From Certhia americana (taxonomy: Eukaryota; Chordata; Aves; Passeriformes; Certhiidae): a DNA stretch of 64,000 bases. The notes under the pieces were generated by a model. It did no database searches and was not told where the DNA came from. It was given only the letters and a program-made list of their open reading frames with translations. This document shows, one piece after another, positions 13,131 to 26,800 of this stretch. A program made the position numbers and the translations under genes. The stretch spans positions 7,047,277-7,111,276 of the forward strand of contig JAGMWU010000028.1 in the NCBI GenBank assembly GCA_018697195.1. The letters run 5' to 3'. The first letter of the stretch is position 1, and each line of letters begins with the position of its first letter.

Positions 13131-16100
13131 ATGGCCTCCCGCAAGGCCCCCGCCGGGGCGGGCAGCGGGCTGGCGGCCGCCGGCCGGGAGCGGGAGCGGG
13201 AGCGGGAACGGGCGCACCTGGAGCTCGCCGAGCTGGGGCCGCTCCTAGAGGAGAAAGGGGACCAAGGACCCACCGGCGCGGCCAGCGTGAGCCTCTCCGA
13301 CACCCTCGGGCGGGAGGGCAGCCAGAGCCTGGCTAAGTCTCCTCGCTCCGTCCCCGCGGATTATCCCGGGAATCTGCCCGTTATCCCATTAACAGCTAGA
13401 GGAATAGGGCTCCGTGTCGTTCCTCGGGCCGGTCCGTGTTCCGAGCCGGCCCAAACTCTGGTCCTGCCGAGCAGGCATGGAGCCGGGATAGTCCTTCGCG
13501 GGGATGTCACCGGGATTGCTGTGTCTGTGCCGGGTGTTCCCAGGGTGTTTCCAGTGTCCCAGCATTTCCACAGGGCAGGGAATCACCTTCCCGAAGCCCT
13601 TCCCGGCTGAGCAGAGCGGGAGCTGTGCCGGGACCTAGAGCGTTCCCAGTTCGGAGCTACCTCTGCTCCAGTGGGCTGGCTCGGGTCTCCTGGCGGGGCC
13701 GAGCGGCCGTTGCAGCCTTGGTTGTAGGGATGAAAATCCCTGGTGATAATCCCATTTTTCGACACGATAAATCTGGGATTAGCCTGCCCAGGATGGGTCA
13801 GGCAGCAGCGTGTTGCATAAACGAGAGTGAGCAGCGGGTCCTGCCCGTCCCCTCAGAGGGATGAAGCCCCAGGTGCTCTCAGTAGGGCAGGGATGATTCC
13901 TCTTCTGGGGTCTGGAATGATTCCCTCCTGGCTCTTCTCCCTTCAGGCCGAGGACCCACCGTGCCCAGCAGCCCGTGAGGAGGAGGAGGAGGTGGTGCGG
14001 GTGCTGACCCTGCCCCTGCAGGCTCACCATGCCATGGAGAAGATGGAAGAGTTCGTGTACAAGGTACCGGAGCCTGTGGCAATCCCCTAGTCTTGATTTT
14101 GGAACAGAGTCCCTCAGTCCCTGGGTTTGTGGTGACAAGATGTGTCTGGATAAAGCCTCATGTGGCCGCAGCTGCCTCCAGCTCTGCTGGGCTGCTCCCA
14201 GCTGCATCCTCAGGAATGGTGTGGGAAGGGGATGGCTGGGATGAGGGTTGACCCAGCCATGGTGGGTGAGGACATGGGAGCAATCCTGGTGTTCTGCAGG
14301 CCTGGGTGGGGCCCGGGAGCCCAAGTGTTGGCTGGAGTGTCACCTGGTGCCTGCAGTCACTGTGGCTGATCAAACAGGAATTCCCACCACAGGGAACAGT
14401 CTGTGGGTGTGGAAGGGTTAAAGCTGAGGATGTTAAATGCCCCTGACTCCCTGAGTGGCCCTGAAATCACTGCCTTGGGAGGCTGAGACTCAATCCTTGT
14501 GGGAGCTGAAGTGGGGGTAAATTCTCTCCCTGCAGGGGCTGGGAATCACTCTCTGGCGAGTTAAGGGGAGCAGAGTGCAGGATGTGGGTGGGTGGTTTAC
14601 AGGGTCCAACAGGACACCTGGTGTCGAGAAACCAAACTTCCTCTCCCTGAGGAGCATCCCAGGGCTGGGCAGTTCCTGTGGATTTAGGGCTCTGGGCTGC
14701 CCTGATCCCCCTGGTGTGTTGCAGGTGTGGGAAGGACGCTGGCGTGTGATCCCATATGACGTCCTGCCTGACTGGCTCAAGGACAACGATTACCTCCTGC
14801 ATGGACACCGGCCCCCCATGCCCTCCTTCCGTGCCTGCTTCCGGAGCATCTTCCGGATACACACTGAGACAGGCAACATCTGGACACACCTGCTGGGTGA
14901 CTGTGGGGAATGGGGGAGCCCTGGGGCTGGAGGGGCTCAGACCTTGTATTAGGGTCAGAACTGTGGCTGGGTTAGGGTTAGTGCATTAGGCTTGGTGCTG
15001 GGTCCTCTCCGTGCCCGGGGCTCCCTGTGTGGATCCTGTGCATGCAGGAGGATCAGATATGGAGTGCCTGGAGCTCCTGGAGCCCTTGGGAGAGAGGGAC
15101 CAGGGCTGGGCTCAGCCCACTGCAGGAGTAGGACAGGAAAATGTGTCCTGGGCAAAACAGGGAAACCTCAAGAGGATGTTCCTCTGAAATGAGTCCAGAG
15201 GAGGCCACAGAGATGCTCTGAGGGCTAGAGCTCTTCTGCTCTGGAGCCAGTCTGGGAATGCTGGGAATACTTAGCCTGGAGAAGAGAAGGCTCCAGGGAG
15301 ACCTTAGAGGCCCTTCTGCTTCCTAAAGGGGCTCCAAGAGAGCTGAAAAGGGACCTTGGACAAGGGCTGGGAGTCACAGGACAAGGTGGAATGGCTTCCC
15401 AGTGCCAGAGGGCAGAGTTAGATGGGATAGTGGAAGAAATTCTTCCTTGTGAGGGAGGTGAGGCCTTGGCCCAGGTTGCCCAGAGAAGCTGTGGATACCC
15501 CATACCTGGCAGTGTCCAAGGCCAGGTTGGCTGGGGCTTGGAGAAACCTGGGCTCGTGGAAGGTGTTCCCTACCTATGGGAGAGGGTGGAACGTGGGTGA
15601 GTTTTAATGTCCCTTCCCACCTAAACTAGCCTGTGATTCCATGACCCTGTGAAACAGCAGTTTTTTGCCCTGTACTTGCCCCTTCCCCTGTCCTCAGCCC
15701 TTCTCATTTGCATTAACAAAGATCTCAGTCAAGGACCCGTTGTGGGTTACTGATCACCCCTGGGATACATCCAGGACCTCCCAGAGGATGGCCAGGGCTG
15801 TTCTTCTCCTGGCTTTGCTGAACTCCCACAGTGTCCCCTCTAACTTCCCTCTCCATGTGTTCCTGCAGGGTTTGTTCTGTTCCTTTGCTTGGGAATCCTG
15901 ACCATGCTGCGGCCCAACATGTACTTTATGGCTCCTCTGCAAGAGAAGGTGGTGTTTGGGATGTTCTTCTTGGGAGCAGTGCTGTGCCTCAGCTTCTCCT
16001 GGCTTTTCCACACTGTCTACTGTCACTCAGAGAAGGTTTCGCGGACTTTTTCAAAGTGAGTCAGCATGAGTGTGGTTGTGTGGTCCGCTGGGAGGTTTTG

Positions 16101-19074
16101 GGTTCTTGCAGCACTTTCTCTTGGAAAGCACTGTGTTCCCAAATGTTTTATCCCTGGGGGAAGGGAGCGTCCACCCAATCCAGTGTGGAACTGAGGGGAA
16201 CCACAACAGGGTTCTGGAGGGTTCTGCCTGGGCATCTTAAATGTGCCAGGTCAGAGGTCTCAGGTGCATGATAAAGGTCCTGGGACCCTGCAGATCCCAA
16301 GGGAGCAGGATCCTGGCTCCCAAGGGAACAGGCTCTGTGCCTCTCATAGCAGTGAGTTGAGGAGGGGTCTCGCTCTCGCTGGGCAGCTGGGGACCATGGC
16401 CAGTTTGGCAGGTCCCAGTTTACTGGATGCTTTTAAAAATCTCTGTTTTGGATCCAGTTTGGACTGAAACCAAATGGAAAGAAGGAACACAAACAGGATT
16501 CCCAGCAGAGTTGGAAGGCTGGTCAGTGGTTTGTGCCTCTTCCTGGGCTGCTCCAAGAGTCAAGCTCCAGTCAGCCTTCACAGTGAGGCCCTCAAGTGAC
16601 ATTCTGTTCCCACATGGCTGTTAAAGGCATTTATTTGGATGGTGCTTGCTGGGAATCCTGCCCATTCCCTTTCCACAACCCCCAGCAATCCCATGGGATC
16701 CTGTCTCCAGAACAAATTCAGCAGGAGTGCCCTTGTGTTCCTGGGAGGGCAATGGGGGCAGTGCAGGGGCTATGTTTCAGTGGTAAGATGAGTGGAGGAT
16801 CACAGATCCATGTGCACAGGGATTGCAAACCCTGTGGTTTGAGCTCCATCCTCTTGCCCCATTCCAGCATTCCCACTGTGCCCAGGCCCTTTCTCATGTC
16901 ACACCTGCCCTAATGGGACCCTAGCACACCCCTCCTGCCCAGTGACTCCACTCAGGTGCAGGCTGGAGAGTTCCCACACATGGAGGGGGTGGATTTTGGG
17001 GCTCACCTGTGACTCTCTGTCATTGCACCCTGTCTGCAGGTTGGATTATTCAGGAATTGCACTGCTGATCATGGGGAGCTTCGTCCCATGGCTCTACTAC
17101 TCGTTCTACTGCTCTCCACAGCCAAGACTCATCTACCTCTCCATCGTCTGTGTCTTGGGTATCTCTGCCATCATTGTGGCACAGTGGGACCGATTTGCCA
17201 CCCCCAAGCACAGGCAGACCAGAGCAGGTAGGAGCCCCATCCTCCCCCAAGTCCTGGGAGGCACTTCAAGCAAATCCCATCTGGGAGAAACTCTGGGCAC
17301 CTGCAGGATTCTTTCCCCCCAAGCCAATGAGCACTGCAGGGAGTGGCCTCCTGCCTTCCCTTGCTGTGCTGGGGATTCATGTCCTGAGTAGAACCTGAAG
17401 TTTGGAGTTTAAAAATAACCCTGGCTGGGCTGGGGCTGTGCCTTTTCTGCCTTCTCCGGGAAGCAGTTCAGAAGCAGGAGCCTACAGCTGGGGCGGAGGA
17501 GGAAGGCATTCCTGAGCTCCTCCCTGCCAGGGACATGCTGGCTGGTCCTTGCCTTCCTGGGGGTGGAGTGGGGGGCTGCATCCAGCCCCACGCCCCAGTT
17601 TACCCCCATGGTAGGTCAGCCTCATTGAGCACCAGGAGATCCCTCCCTCCCCAACTCCCAGTGGCCTGAAGCAAATGTCTTTCAGAGCACTGTCCTGGCT
17701 ACCTGAGTGAGGGAAGACCATGCTGAGACAGAGTTCACCTGAGAGCCCTCAGATGAGGCAGGGGACAGGCAGGATTCACATCTCCATGGCTCCTCCCCAC
17801 TGCATCCTGTGCCCCCAACATGAACAGGATCCAGCCGGGCGTCACCCAGAGCCTTTCCAGGCCAGTGTCACCATGGTGCCACTTGTTCTCTGCCAGAGTT
17901 CAGAACTCTGTTCTCGGAGGCCAGAGTTGAACATTTCAGCTGCTACTGAGCTCCTTCCTCAGGATCTGCAAGAAATCACTTTCCTGGAAGGAGTGGCCGT
18001 GTTCCTGGTGTGATCCAAAGGGCTGGCACCTTCCAAACTGTCCATTACCGTAGCCAGGAGCAGGAGCTGTTGCAGCCCTGCATAAAAAACACTGTGTGGG
18101 TTCTACCCAGCAAGCACAGGGGCAGTTTGCCTGGGATGTGGAGCTGTGGATCCCTCATTTTGTGAAGGCTAAGTGCCATGAGGATTGGAGAAATTTAAGG
18201 AGTGTTTGGACAACACTTTCAGGCACAGGGTGGGATTGTTTGGGTGGGATTGTTTGGGGGTCTTCTGTGCAGGCCAAGAGTTGGATACAATTATCCTTAT
18301 GGGTCCTTTCCAGCTCGAAATATTCTATGAGTTCAGTGAAGAAAAGGTGCTTCCCTAGCACAGGATGAGGGATCCAGGGGATTTGGTGGGAGGAACAGTT
18401 CCACCTCCACACTGACCTCTTTTCCCTGACCTCTTCTTTGGGCCACAGGCGTGTTCCTGGGGCTGGGACTGAGCGGGGTTGTGCCCACCATGCACTTCAC
18501 CATTGCTGAGGGCTTTGTGAAGGCCACCACGGTGGGGCAGATGGGCTGGTTCTTCCTCATGGCTGTGATGTATATCACGGGTGCTGGGCTCTACGCTGCC
18601 CGCATCCCTGAGCGGTTCTTCCCGGGCAAGTTCGACATCTGGGTGAGTGTGGGGGTGAACAGGTTGTCTGGGGCCAGCTCTGGGGTCAGGGGAGAGGGCA
18701 TTGAGGGGCTGGAGGCTGGAAGTGTCTGGCTGTGCTTCAGCACATGCTGGCAGGCAGACCTTCAATGGGTTCTGTGTGTTGGCAGGGCAGGGCAAAGTAC
18801 AGGGTGGGAATTGCTGCTGGGTGCAACAGAGTGGGGAACAGAGGACAGAGGAAAGTCCTGGAGCAGCAAGGAAGAAGAGGAGGAGGTGTTGACAGTGTTG
18901 TTGTCCCCTTTGGTCTGCTCTAAAGGTTTTTTTGCTTCCCTGCAGTTCCAGTCTCATCAGATCTTCCATGTGTTGGTGGTGGCTGCAGCCTTTGTCCACT
19001 TCTATGGGGTGTCCAACCTGCAGGAATTCCGCTACGGCCTGGAAGGGGGGTGCACAGACGACTCTCTCCTCTGA
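13131..19074 (+). CDS. ADIPOR1: Adiponectin receptor 1, seven coding exons
   Basis: A seven-helix PAQR membrane protein of inverted topology with zinc-dependent ceramidase-like activity; it signals to AMPK and PPAR. Coding exons are 13131-13286, 13947-14063, 14725-14896, 15869-16055, 17040-17227, 18449-18642 and 18946-19074. They total 1,143 bases, or 380 residues (human 375). The exon with the ATG begins at 13063. From about residue 85 the protein nearly equals human ADIPOR1. Zinc ligands are intact: H196 (WLFH), D213 (KLDY), and H342 and H346 (SHQIFH). The N-terminal cytoplasmic tail is diverged and contains an RERERERER run. It ends EGGCTDDSLL. It is tail-to-tail with TIMM17A. Confidence 0.97.
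15185..15652 (+). mobile_element. CR1 LINE 3' fragment
   Basis: About 470 bases of CR1 3' end in ADIPOR1 intron 3 (between the exons ending 14896 and starting 15869). It runs from 'gaggccacagagatgctctgag' through the full set of conserved blocks to a degenerate ATTCCATGACC tail. Confidence 0.85.
18178..18335 (+). mobile_element. CR1 LINE 3' tail, other subfamily
   Basis: Ends with 'gggtcctttccagctcgaaat' followed by ATTCTATGAG. It lies in the ADIPOR1 intron before the exon at 18449. Confidence 0.65.
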
Positions 19075-19666
19075 GAGCGCCTGGTTTTAGTACAAGCTTC
19101 CTAAGTGCTTTTTAAACTCTTGTCTTTGCTAAAATCAAAGGAAGACTCAAAACCATTTGGGATTGTTGTTTTGTTGTTTTGTTTGTTTTTTTAAAGAAAC
19201 AAATAAGAAATGGATAAATCTTTTAGCAAAGTTGTCGACCAAATCCTCAGCCCCTTCCCCACGCACTGCGCTGGGGCTGCAGGGGGGCTCCCAACTCCTC
19301 CAGACAGTGTTTTAGCTGCACCGGGATCACTTGCTGCTCTGACAGCACAGGGAACAGCTCCCTGTTCCCGCACAGCCAAGCACATCCTGCTCCTCACGCA
19401 CCAGGAGTTTTGCATATCCCCCACAGCAGTGCCTGGCTGGGGCAGCCCCAGGCACGGGCACACACTCATGTAATTTAAACTTTTAATTGTCCGTTTTGTT
19501 TTGTTTTCCTTGACAAAGTAATGTAAACATAAATGAAAGAATATTTAATATTTAATACTAAGCTTTAAGACAGTGCGCTGCCACTGCAGTCCTCAGCTCC
19601 CTCACTGTCGAGAGGAGGGAGGAAGGACAGTGTTGTAGGGAATGTAGAGCTGCTGTAGTTGATTGA

Positions 19667-19672
19667 AATAAA
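19667..19672 (+). promoter_or_regulatory. ADIPOR1: ADIPOR1 polyadenylation signal
   Basis: AATAAA about 590 bases past the stop codon, consistent with a moderate 3'UTR spanning 19075 to about 19690. Confidence 0.75.
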
Positions 19673-19689
19673 AAGGTCAGTAGTTCAGT

Positions 19690-20846
19690 GTCACCCCTGT
19701 GTCCGTGTCTGTTTTTGGGGTGGGGGAAGAGAGGGCTCTGGGCACCTTGGGAGCAGGGCAGGAATGCCCTGGAGCGGTGGGATCCCTCCAGCAGTGGTGG
19801 ACTCTGGACTGGGTTGAAATAAGACAGGAACTTGGGGTGTTGTGGTGATTACAGAGCAGGAAACCTTGCCCTGGCTGGTGACCACTCCGGGGCTGTGACT
19901 TCCGTTGGGGCTCAGCAGGGCAGGAGAGGGGTTGCAGCTTGGCTAGGGTGGGGGCAGTGCAGGACCATGCCTCAGTCAGAGATTTCTCCTGGTGCACAGG
20001 GGACAGTGACTGTCAGGGGGTTTGGAGGGGCAGAGGCCAGCACAGTAAAGCCCAGCTCAGGCAGCTGAAGGCCACTGCCTGACCTACAGGTGAAGGAGTG
20101 TGGGCAGAGCCACTATAGCCCCTGTGCCACCTGTCCCTGCCATCCCCCAGAGGCGGGGGTGTCCTTTTGCTGAGCTGTTTGGATGTGGCCCAGCTTTGGA
20201 AATCCCCCAGGCTGGATACTGTATCAGGAACTGCAATAGCATCATGGAGTTAATTACCGAGATACAACAGAAAACCTCACTGGATGCATTATGTAACTGC
20301 TGACAAGAGTGAAGGGACTTCCACTGCTGTTTATGGACAAAACCACACAGCAGATATGGTAACTCTGCTCAGCCCAGGATGCGAGATGAAAGGCAGGAGA
20401 CTGTGCAGGCAGCAGGTGTAATGCTTCCCCTCCCCGCCCTATAAGCTAAATCCAACAGGGAAGAGGCTACATTCCAGCTGCGTTCACTGCAGGTATGATA
20501 TCCCAAAGGAGATTCCAAGACTTTCACTCCAGTCTGTCCAAAGCACGACAAGACTCCATTTGGTCCTTGTCTCAAACATCCTTGTATTCTACCAGACATG
20601 TGTAACATTACAGCAATGGAATATATCAGGAATAAATAGATTTTCTTTTCTAAAAGTTCTCCTGAGCAGTTTGACATTGAGAAATGCTGCAGGTCCTCCT
20701 GGCACAGTGAGTAAGGGACAACCACAGATGTAAATACAAACCCCCTCTGCATCCTCCAGGTGGGACCACTCAGGAACAGAGAAGGAAGAGAAAGAGGAGG
20801 AGGAGGAGGAGGAGGAGGAGGCAGAGGCGGTGGCGGCCAGGGACCA
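19690..20846. other. Convergent interval between ADIPOR1 and TIMM17A
   Basis: No exon, RNA gene or mobile element recognised. The right part should be the TIMM17A 3'UTR. The only signal-like hexamer noted for it is CATAAA on the minus strand at 20330-20335. Confidence 0.45.
20799..20832. repeat. (GGA)n trinucleotide repeat
   Basis: About nine GGA units, reading (TCC)n on the TIMM17A strand, just past its stop codon in the presumed 3'UTR. Confidence 0.85.
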
Positions 20847-23800
20847 TCATTGGTACTGTCGATAGTCACTGAACGGGGGTGGCTGGAGCTGGGATGGATC
20901 CTCTGACAACTGTGGGCCTGGAGCAGGAACAGGGGAAAAGGTAAATAAATACCAAAACGCAGAAGATTCTTCGTATTAACAGAACTCACAGCTCATTTCT
21001 TTGTATTACCCTCTTAATCATAAATCCTGGAATTGTTTGAGTTTCATAAAAAGTTTCAAAAGTCACATAGAATTACAGGCTGGTTTGGGTTGGAAGTGAC
21101 CTTAAAGGTTATCCAATTCTACCCCCTGCCATGGGCACAGACACCTTCCATTAGCCCAGGTTGCTTCCAGCCCTGTCAAAACTGTCCAAACTTCCAGGGA
21201 TGCAGCAGCCACAGCTTCTCTGGGCAGCCTGGGCCAGGGCCTCCCCACTCTCACAGGGAAGATTTTCATCCTAATATCCTATCTTACCCTGTCGTCTGGC
21301 AATAGGGAGCCATTTCCCTTGTCCTGTCTGTCCAGGCCCTTGTCCAAAGACCCTCTTCAGCTTTCTTTTAGGAAAAGCACACTGTGCAAGCTGCTCCAAA
21401 GACAAACCACTTCTCTCCAAGTTTCACAGAACCGTAGAATTGTGAAATGATTTGGGTTGGAAGGGACCTTAAAGCTCATCTTGCTCTACCCCTTGCCATG
21501 GGCAGAGGCACCTTGCACTAGACAAGGTTTTCTAACAGGAAATGGATGAGAGCAGGGAGAGGGAAACCTTTCCAGTCATCTAAAGGAGCTGGAAACTTGC
21601 ACATTAGTGCCTTTGAGGTGACCTTGGCCCTCTGGAAAGGTTTAACCACGGTGACTTGCCTGACAATAAAGCAACCAGTGAAACGGATCAAGTGTGGAGT
21701 CAGCTTCCTGATCCACTGCCTGCTGCTGGAGGGAGTAACACAGCTGTGGTGGAACAACCCAGAGAGAATTAACTGTCATGGACAGATGATATGTTTTCTC
21801 AAAGGCAGATCAATTTTCAAGCATCATTAAAGACAGCGTCAGTTTAGGTTGGATGAAGAATATTGGTGAACAAACCCAGGAGAGGATTGACTTGGGAATT
21901 AGTGACCTGCTATTCATCCAACACTCGTGGTTTGTGTTCTTCCGAAAATAAGGTGGAGTATTTCTCCTATGAGGAAAGGCTGGAAGGGCTGGCAATGTTA
22001 AGCCTGGAGAGCAGAAGGCTCTGAGGAGACCTTAGAGCCCCTTCCAGTGCCTAAAGGGGCTCCAAGAAGGGGACTTTGGACAAGAGCCTTGAGCCACAGG
22101 ACATGGGGGAATGGCTTCCAACTGACAGAGGGCAGGGTTAGATGTGATATTGGGACAGAATTTTTCCCTGTGAAAGTGGTGAGGTCCTGGCCCAGGCTGC
22201 CCAGAGAAGCTGTGGCTGCTGCATCTCTGGCAGCGTCCAAGCCCAGGTTGGACAGGGCTTGGAGCAACCTGGGATAGTGGAAGGTGTCCCTAGCTATGGC
22301 AGGAGGTAGAATGAGATGGGCTTTGAAGTCCTTGCCATCCCAAACCAGTCTGGGATTCTGTGACAGGTATTTCAGATTTTCCACAGGAAACATTCACACA
22401 ACAGTTTCTGACTCAGTGAGAGCTCTGCTTACATTTTACTTGGGAAAGAAAACGGATGTAGATATTGAAGCAGTTTAGAAGAAAATCACCACCACTCTTT
22501 CTGGAAATTGTGTATCTGTACCTGCCAGGTCTTCATCCTCCTGTTTACCTCGGGGTTCCCAACACAGACCATGGCCTGCCAGAACCACCCGTCTTTTCCA
22601 CAACCTGCTGTCTGCCATTCCCTCAAACCATTGTGTCTCACCCCTGAGTAAAACCTTTCTGCCACCATGTGCCAGGTGTGTGGCAGAAGCCAGGGACAGC
22701 AGGGATATTCCTGCTCTCAGCCATGCCACCTCCAGTCTCCCAGCGGGAAGCAACTGGTGATAATCTCATGTCATTAGCACCTGCAGCTCCTCCTTGGCTT
22801 TCCACAGCCTCAGGAGCTGGCAGGGCAGTGCAGATTCACTCTAGGATAAGAAGATGATGGCCAGGGGGACATCAGCAAAGCAAATTCTTGTGACACATCT
22901 ACTGCTGACTCCTTACCATTTGGGAACTGTGTGGAGGCAAATCTCGTCAGCAGAATTCCAGCTCCTTCAATCAAGGCCAGGAGAATCCCTCCCATCGCGG
23001 CAGATCCCACCATGGCAACAGGGCCATCTGGAAATTAAAAAAACCCAACACTTAATTTCTTTGCTACATGTTGGAATCCACTGAATCCCAGGATGGTTTG
23101 GTCTGGAAGGGACCTTAAAGATAATTTCGTTCCACCTGGTGCCATGGGCAGAGACACCTTCCACTAGCCCACGTTGCTTCAAGCCCCAGCCAACCTGGCC
23201 CTGGACACTTCCAGGATGGGACAGCCACAGCTGATCTGGGTAACCTGTGCCAGGGCCTCACCACCCTCTTTGTGCCTTAATCTCTCCTAAAGCAGACTCA
23301 GCGCAGTAATTTTGCATCCATTAAACTGCATTAAAGAATAATTACTGGGCAACTCCCCCCACCCTGCCCTCAAGGAACACCAGGAACATTTGGGAGCCTG
23401 ATTATTACTTTCCTAAGCACAGGAGAAAATTTTCAGATTTTTTTTTCAGCATCTGAGACAGCAAATTCCAATTTGGGTGTCATAGACCGTTGCTTTGTTA
23501 TAACAATGAGAATTGTACATTTAGACAATAGGAGATTTTCAGTTGATATCCCCAATTTCTTACTTCTTGCAGCTAAAATGGCTCCAGTCAGTGCTCCGCT
23601 TGTGATGGAATTCCAGGGATCTTCCTTCCCTCTCATTCTGACCATACTGCAGTCAATCATGGAGAAGAGACCACCCCAGACAGCAAAACTCCCTATTCCA
23701 AATCAAACCAAAGCCAGTTTGGAGACAGCAGAGTAGTCAGTTGTGCTGCACAACAGATGCTGTGGTGTTATTGTGCTCCCTTTCAGACACGAAGTAAATT

Positions 23801-26800
23801 CAAACTCATAAAGAGCCAAATTCAGGTTAAAATCAATACAGGAAAATTTCCAACTTGACATGTCATCAAGCCCCTCTCACCCCACTTTATATATTATCTC
23901 ACAAATCAACAATTAACTACAGAAAATTTACCAAACTGTGATTAGAATGGAACTTTCATCCCAACAAAGCTGGATTAGCTAAGAGAACTTCCAGTTTTAT
24001 CCCTTTTTAACATATTTCCTCACAGACAATGATGAAGAGTCATGTCACACCTCACCCCATTCTGCTCCTGTGGCCTCAGGAGTTCAGCATCCTACAGCAC
24101 ATGCATGGACACTTCCAAATTCTATTTTTGATCCAAGCTGGATTAATTCTTGTAAAGAGTTAGTTTTATCTTAACCTGCTCCATACCATGAAGAGGCTCC
24201 AGGGAGCTCTGCTGTTTAAGATATGACCAGTTATTAACACTGGCTTATCACTCCAGGAACACAGACTGTTTTCTCCCCAACCAAACTAATTTTGGATACA
24301 TTAGAACTGTATTTAACCATTGCTTGGGCCAACAAACCTGCTGAGACTCAGCTGAGGCGTCAGTGCAGCTGCACCACGTTACATTCCCAAACTCTGTTAT
24401 CTAACAACAGTCAATTCTGTGCAACAAAACACCAGAATTCATTACCTCCTAGTTGTGGAGCTCTGGTTTTAACAGCTGTCAAACTGCCCCGCAGCCGGTG
24501 GTTTACACCCTAAAATAAGAAAATTTAGTTAAAATGAAACAGTAAAATCTTAGAGCCAAGCTGAGTCCATATTGCAAAAACCTGACACAGGCCCAAAACA
24601 TTTCTGAGCCCCCTCAGCAGCTGTGAGGACCTGAGACAAAGTGGGCTTTACACTTATTTCACATTTATCACTCCCATACAATATCCCTGTTAGGTACAGA
24701 AGGGAATTACAACCACCAGGCAGGAAACAATTTGTGTTCACACTTCTGAGTGGCCCAGTAAGACTGAAGGAGGCATTACAGTAACATTTTAGCAGGATAA
24801 GCAGTGGGACTAGTGACACCTAGTCCCACTACCTGTCCTATGTTTAGTCATTCCAGCAGGTGGAATTGTAGATGTCTTTGTAGCCAAGAGAAGCGAAGTC
24901 ATGCTGAGCCTTCCAGAGTTCAATACTCAACACGTCACCCAGGACCCCACAGAAGAATTATGTATTTTCCCCCACTTTAACACCATTTAAAGAATATCCA
25001 CCAAGTTTTATTTTTGTTACAATCACTCAGAAGTGGGGATAGGTATATTTAGCAAGTGTTAAGCAAAATTAAAAATCTAATTAAGCACATAGTCCTTTTC
25101 AAGTGAATTGTCTGCAGAATCTAACTAGTTTGGATTTATTAAATCCACCTCAACCCAACAGCTTATTGTCAGTGTAACAACAAAAACACCTTATATATGA
25201 AATCAGCCAAAATTCAAAACAAATGTTCAAGCAGCAATTAAATCTTAAATTTATCAAATGTCTTTGCAATGGGTTTACAGCCAAAATTTTGTAGCAGATA
25301 TCCTGAAAGTGAAAACTGATTTGCACCAGCAAAACTTCACTTCCATGTTTACTTACTCCTGCATTGAAACCAAACCTGAGCATTAAAAGCCCGAGTTAAT
25401 AAAAAAAGGCAATGATTAAATAAGAGATTAATTAAAGAAAATAATTTTAATACCCTTTAATATAAATCTGAAGAAGAAAGAGATTCTTTCTTCGTTCCAT
25501 GTTTTAAAAGAAAGGGAAAGGCCAGGAGAGGAAAGAGAGCCCAGGCTTCATGTCCTTCCATGCAGACAGGAACCACAGGCAGGAGATCAGCCAAGATGGA
25601 TCTTTCCTGCTGCACTTCCCCATCCTGAGGGAAATGTTCATCAGTTAGGGAGGAACAAGCTACCAGTGTCCCACTACAGGCACCAGAGCAATTGGGGAAG
25701 CAGCAATTTTATCCCAAAAGATGAACCCACACAGATCTTGAGCCAGGACAGATTCTCATGGTCTGGATTAACAATGTTCAGGTCTTTAATCAGCCCTGCT
25801 TCCTGCACAGGGATTTATTCTCCTTTCCTTTCACTGCCACACTCCCTGGGGAAAGACAGTGGAGGCAAGATTGCAGTCAATGCACCTTTAGAGGATTTTA
25901 CTCACCACTGGGGAATTTCGGAAGCCTTTGATAGCCTGGAAAATGCCCCCTCCTATGGCACCCATGGTGAAGGCCCCTCCACAATCATCCACTATCCTCC
26001 AGGGACTGGAAAGAGAAATGGAGATGAAAATGCTAAGTCCCATCATGTTAAACCGTGTAAGTGAGTGGGATGGATCCAGCATTTTGGCACTGGTATAACT
26101 GGGGTAAAGATCAAACCTGGTGGCTAAACTGCCTCACATCCAGCTCACTGAGCAGGCAGCAGCAAAAAACCAAGAATATTACAGCAACACAAACTCAGCC
26201 TTTGCCAGAGGCTCCTGACACACTTCCCTGGAGTGGGAAGTACCAAATATACAGAAATGCCTGAACATAAGCCAGAGAGACATATTTCCATCATGGAAAA
26301 CTTCTCCAGAATTCCAGCCCTGCCCTACTCACATAGTGTAAATAACTTTAAATTCCCGGATCTCATTCTTCTCTTGACCTACAGAGAACTGAGGTAGCAA
26401 ATTCCATGAGACTCAGCTCCCAGCTGGCACTAAACACGTTTTCTTGAATCACTCATCCTTTTCATTAGTTCTGCTTCTTACAGTGAGACTTCAAAGTCAT
26501 CTTTGTTGACATGGAAAGGTTTTTTCTGATGCATCCTGGAAGTCCATTCAAACAAAACAGAGATCCCCTCAGAGGTATAGCACCCACAGTTCCTGCTCCA
26601 ACACCACAGAGCACCCTCCTGCAGCACAGGCTGTCAGTACCTGCCAGGGGAGCTTTAATTTAGAGTTCAGAACCTCTGCCAAGAACTGGAGCCTTGCAAC
26701 CCTAAACCAAACTGCGAAATTAGATGAGCTTTAAAATGTCATTAACTTCTGTTGTCACCATGGGTAATTTCAGAGCATAAAATAACAAAATTGTTTGGTT

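Noticed and set aside
14965..14985. Telomere-like GGTTAGGGTTAG in an ADIPOR1 intron
   Set aside because: Only about two units; easily chance.
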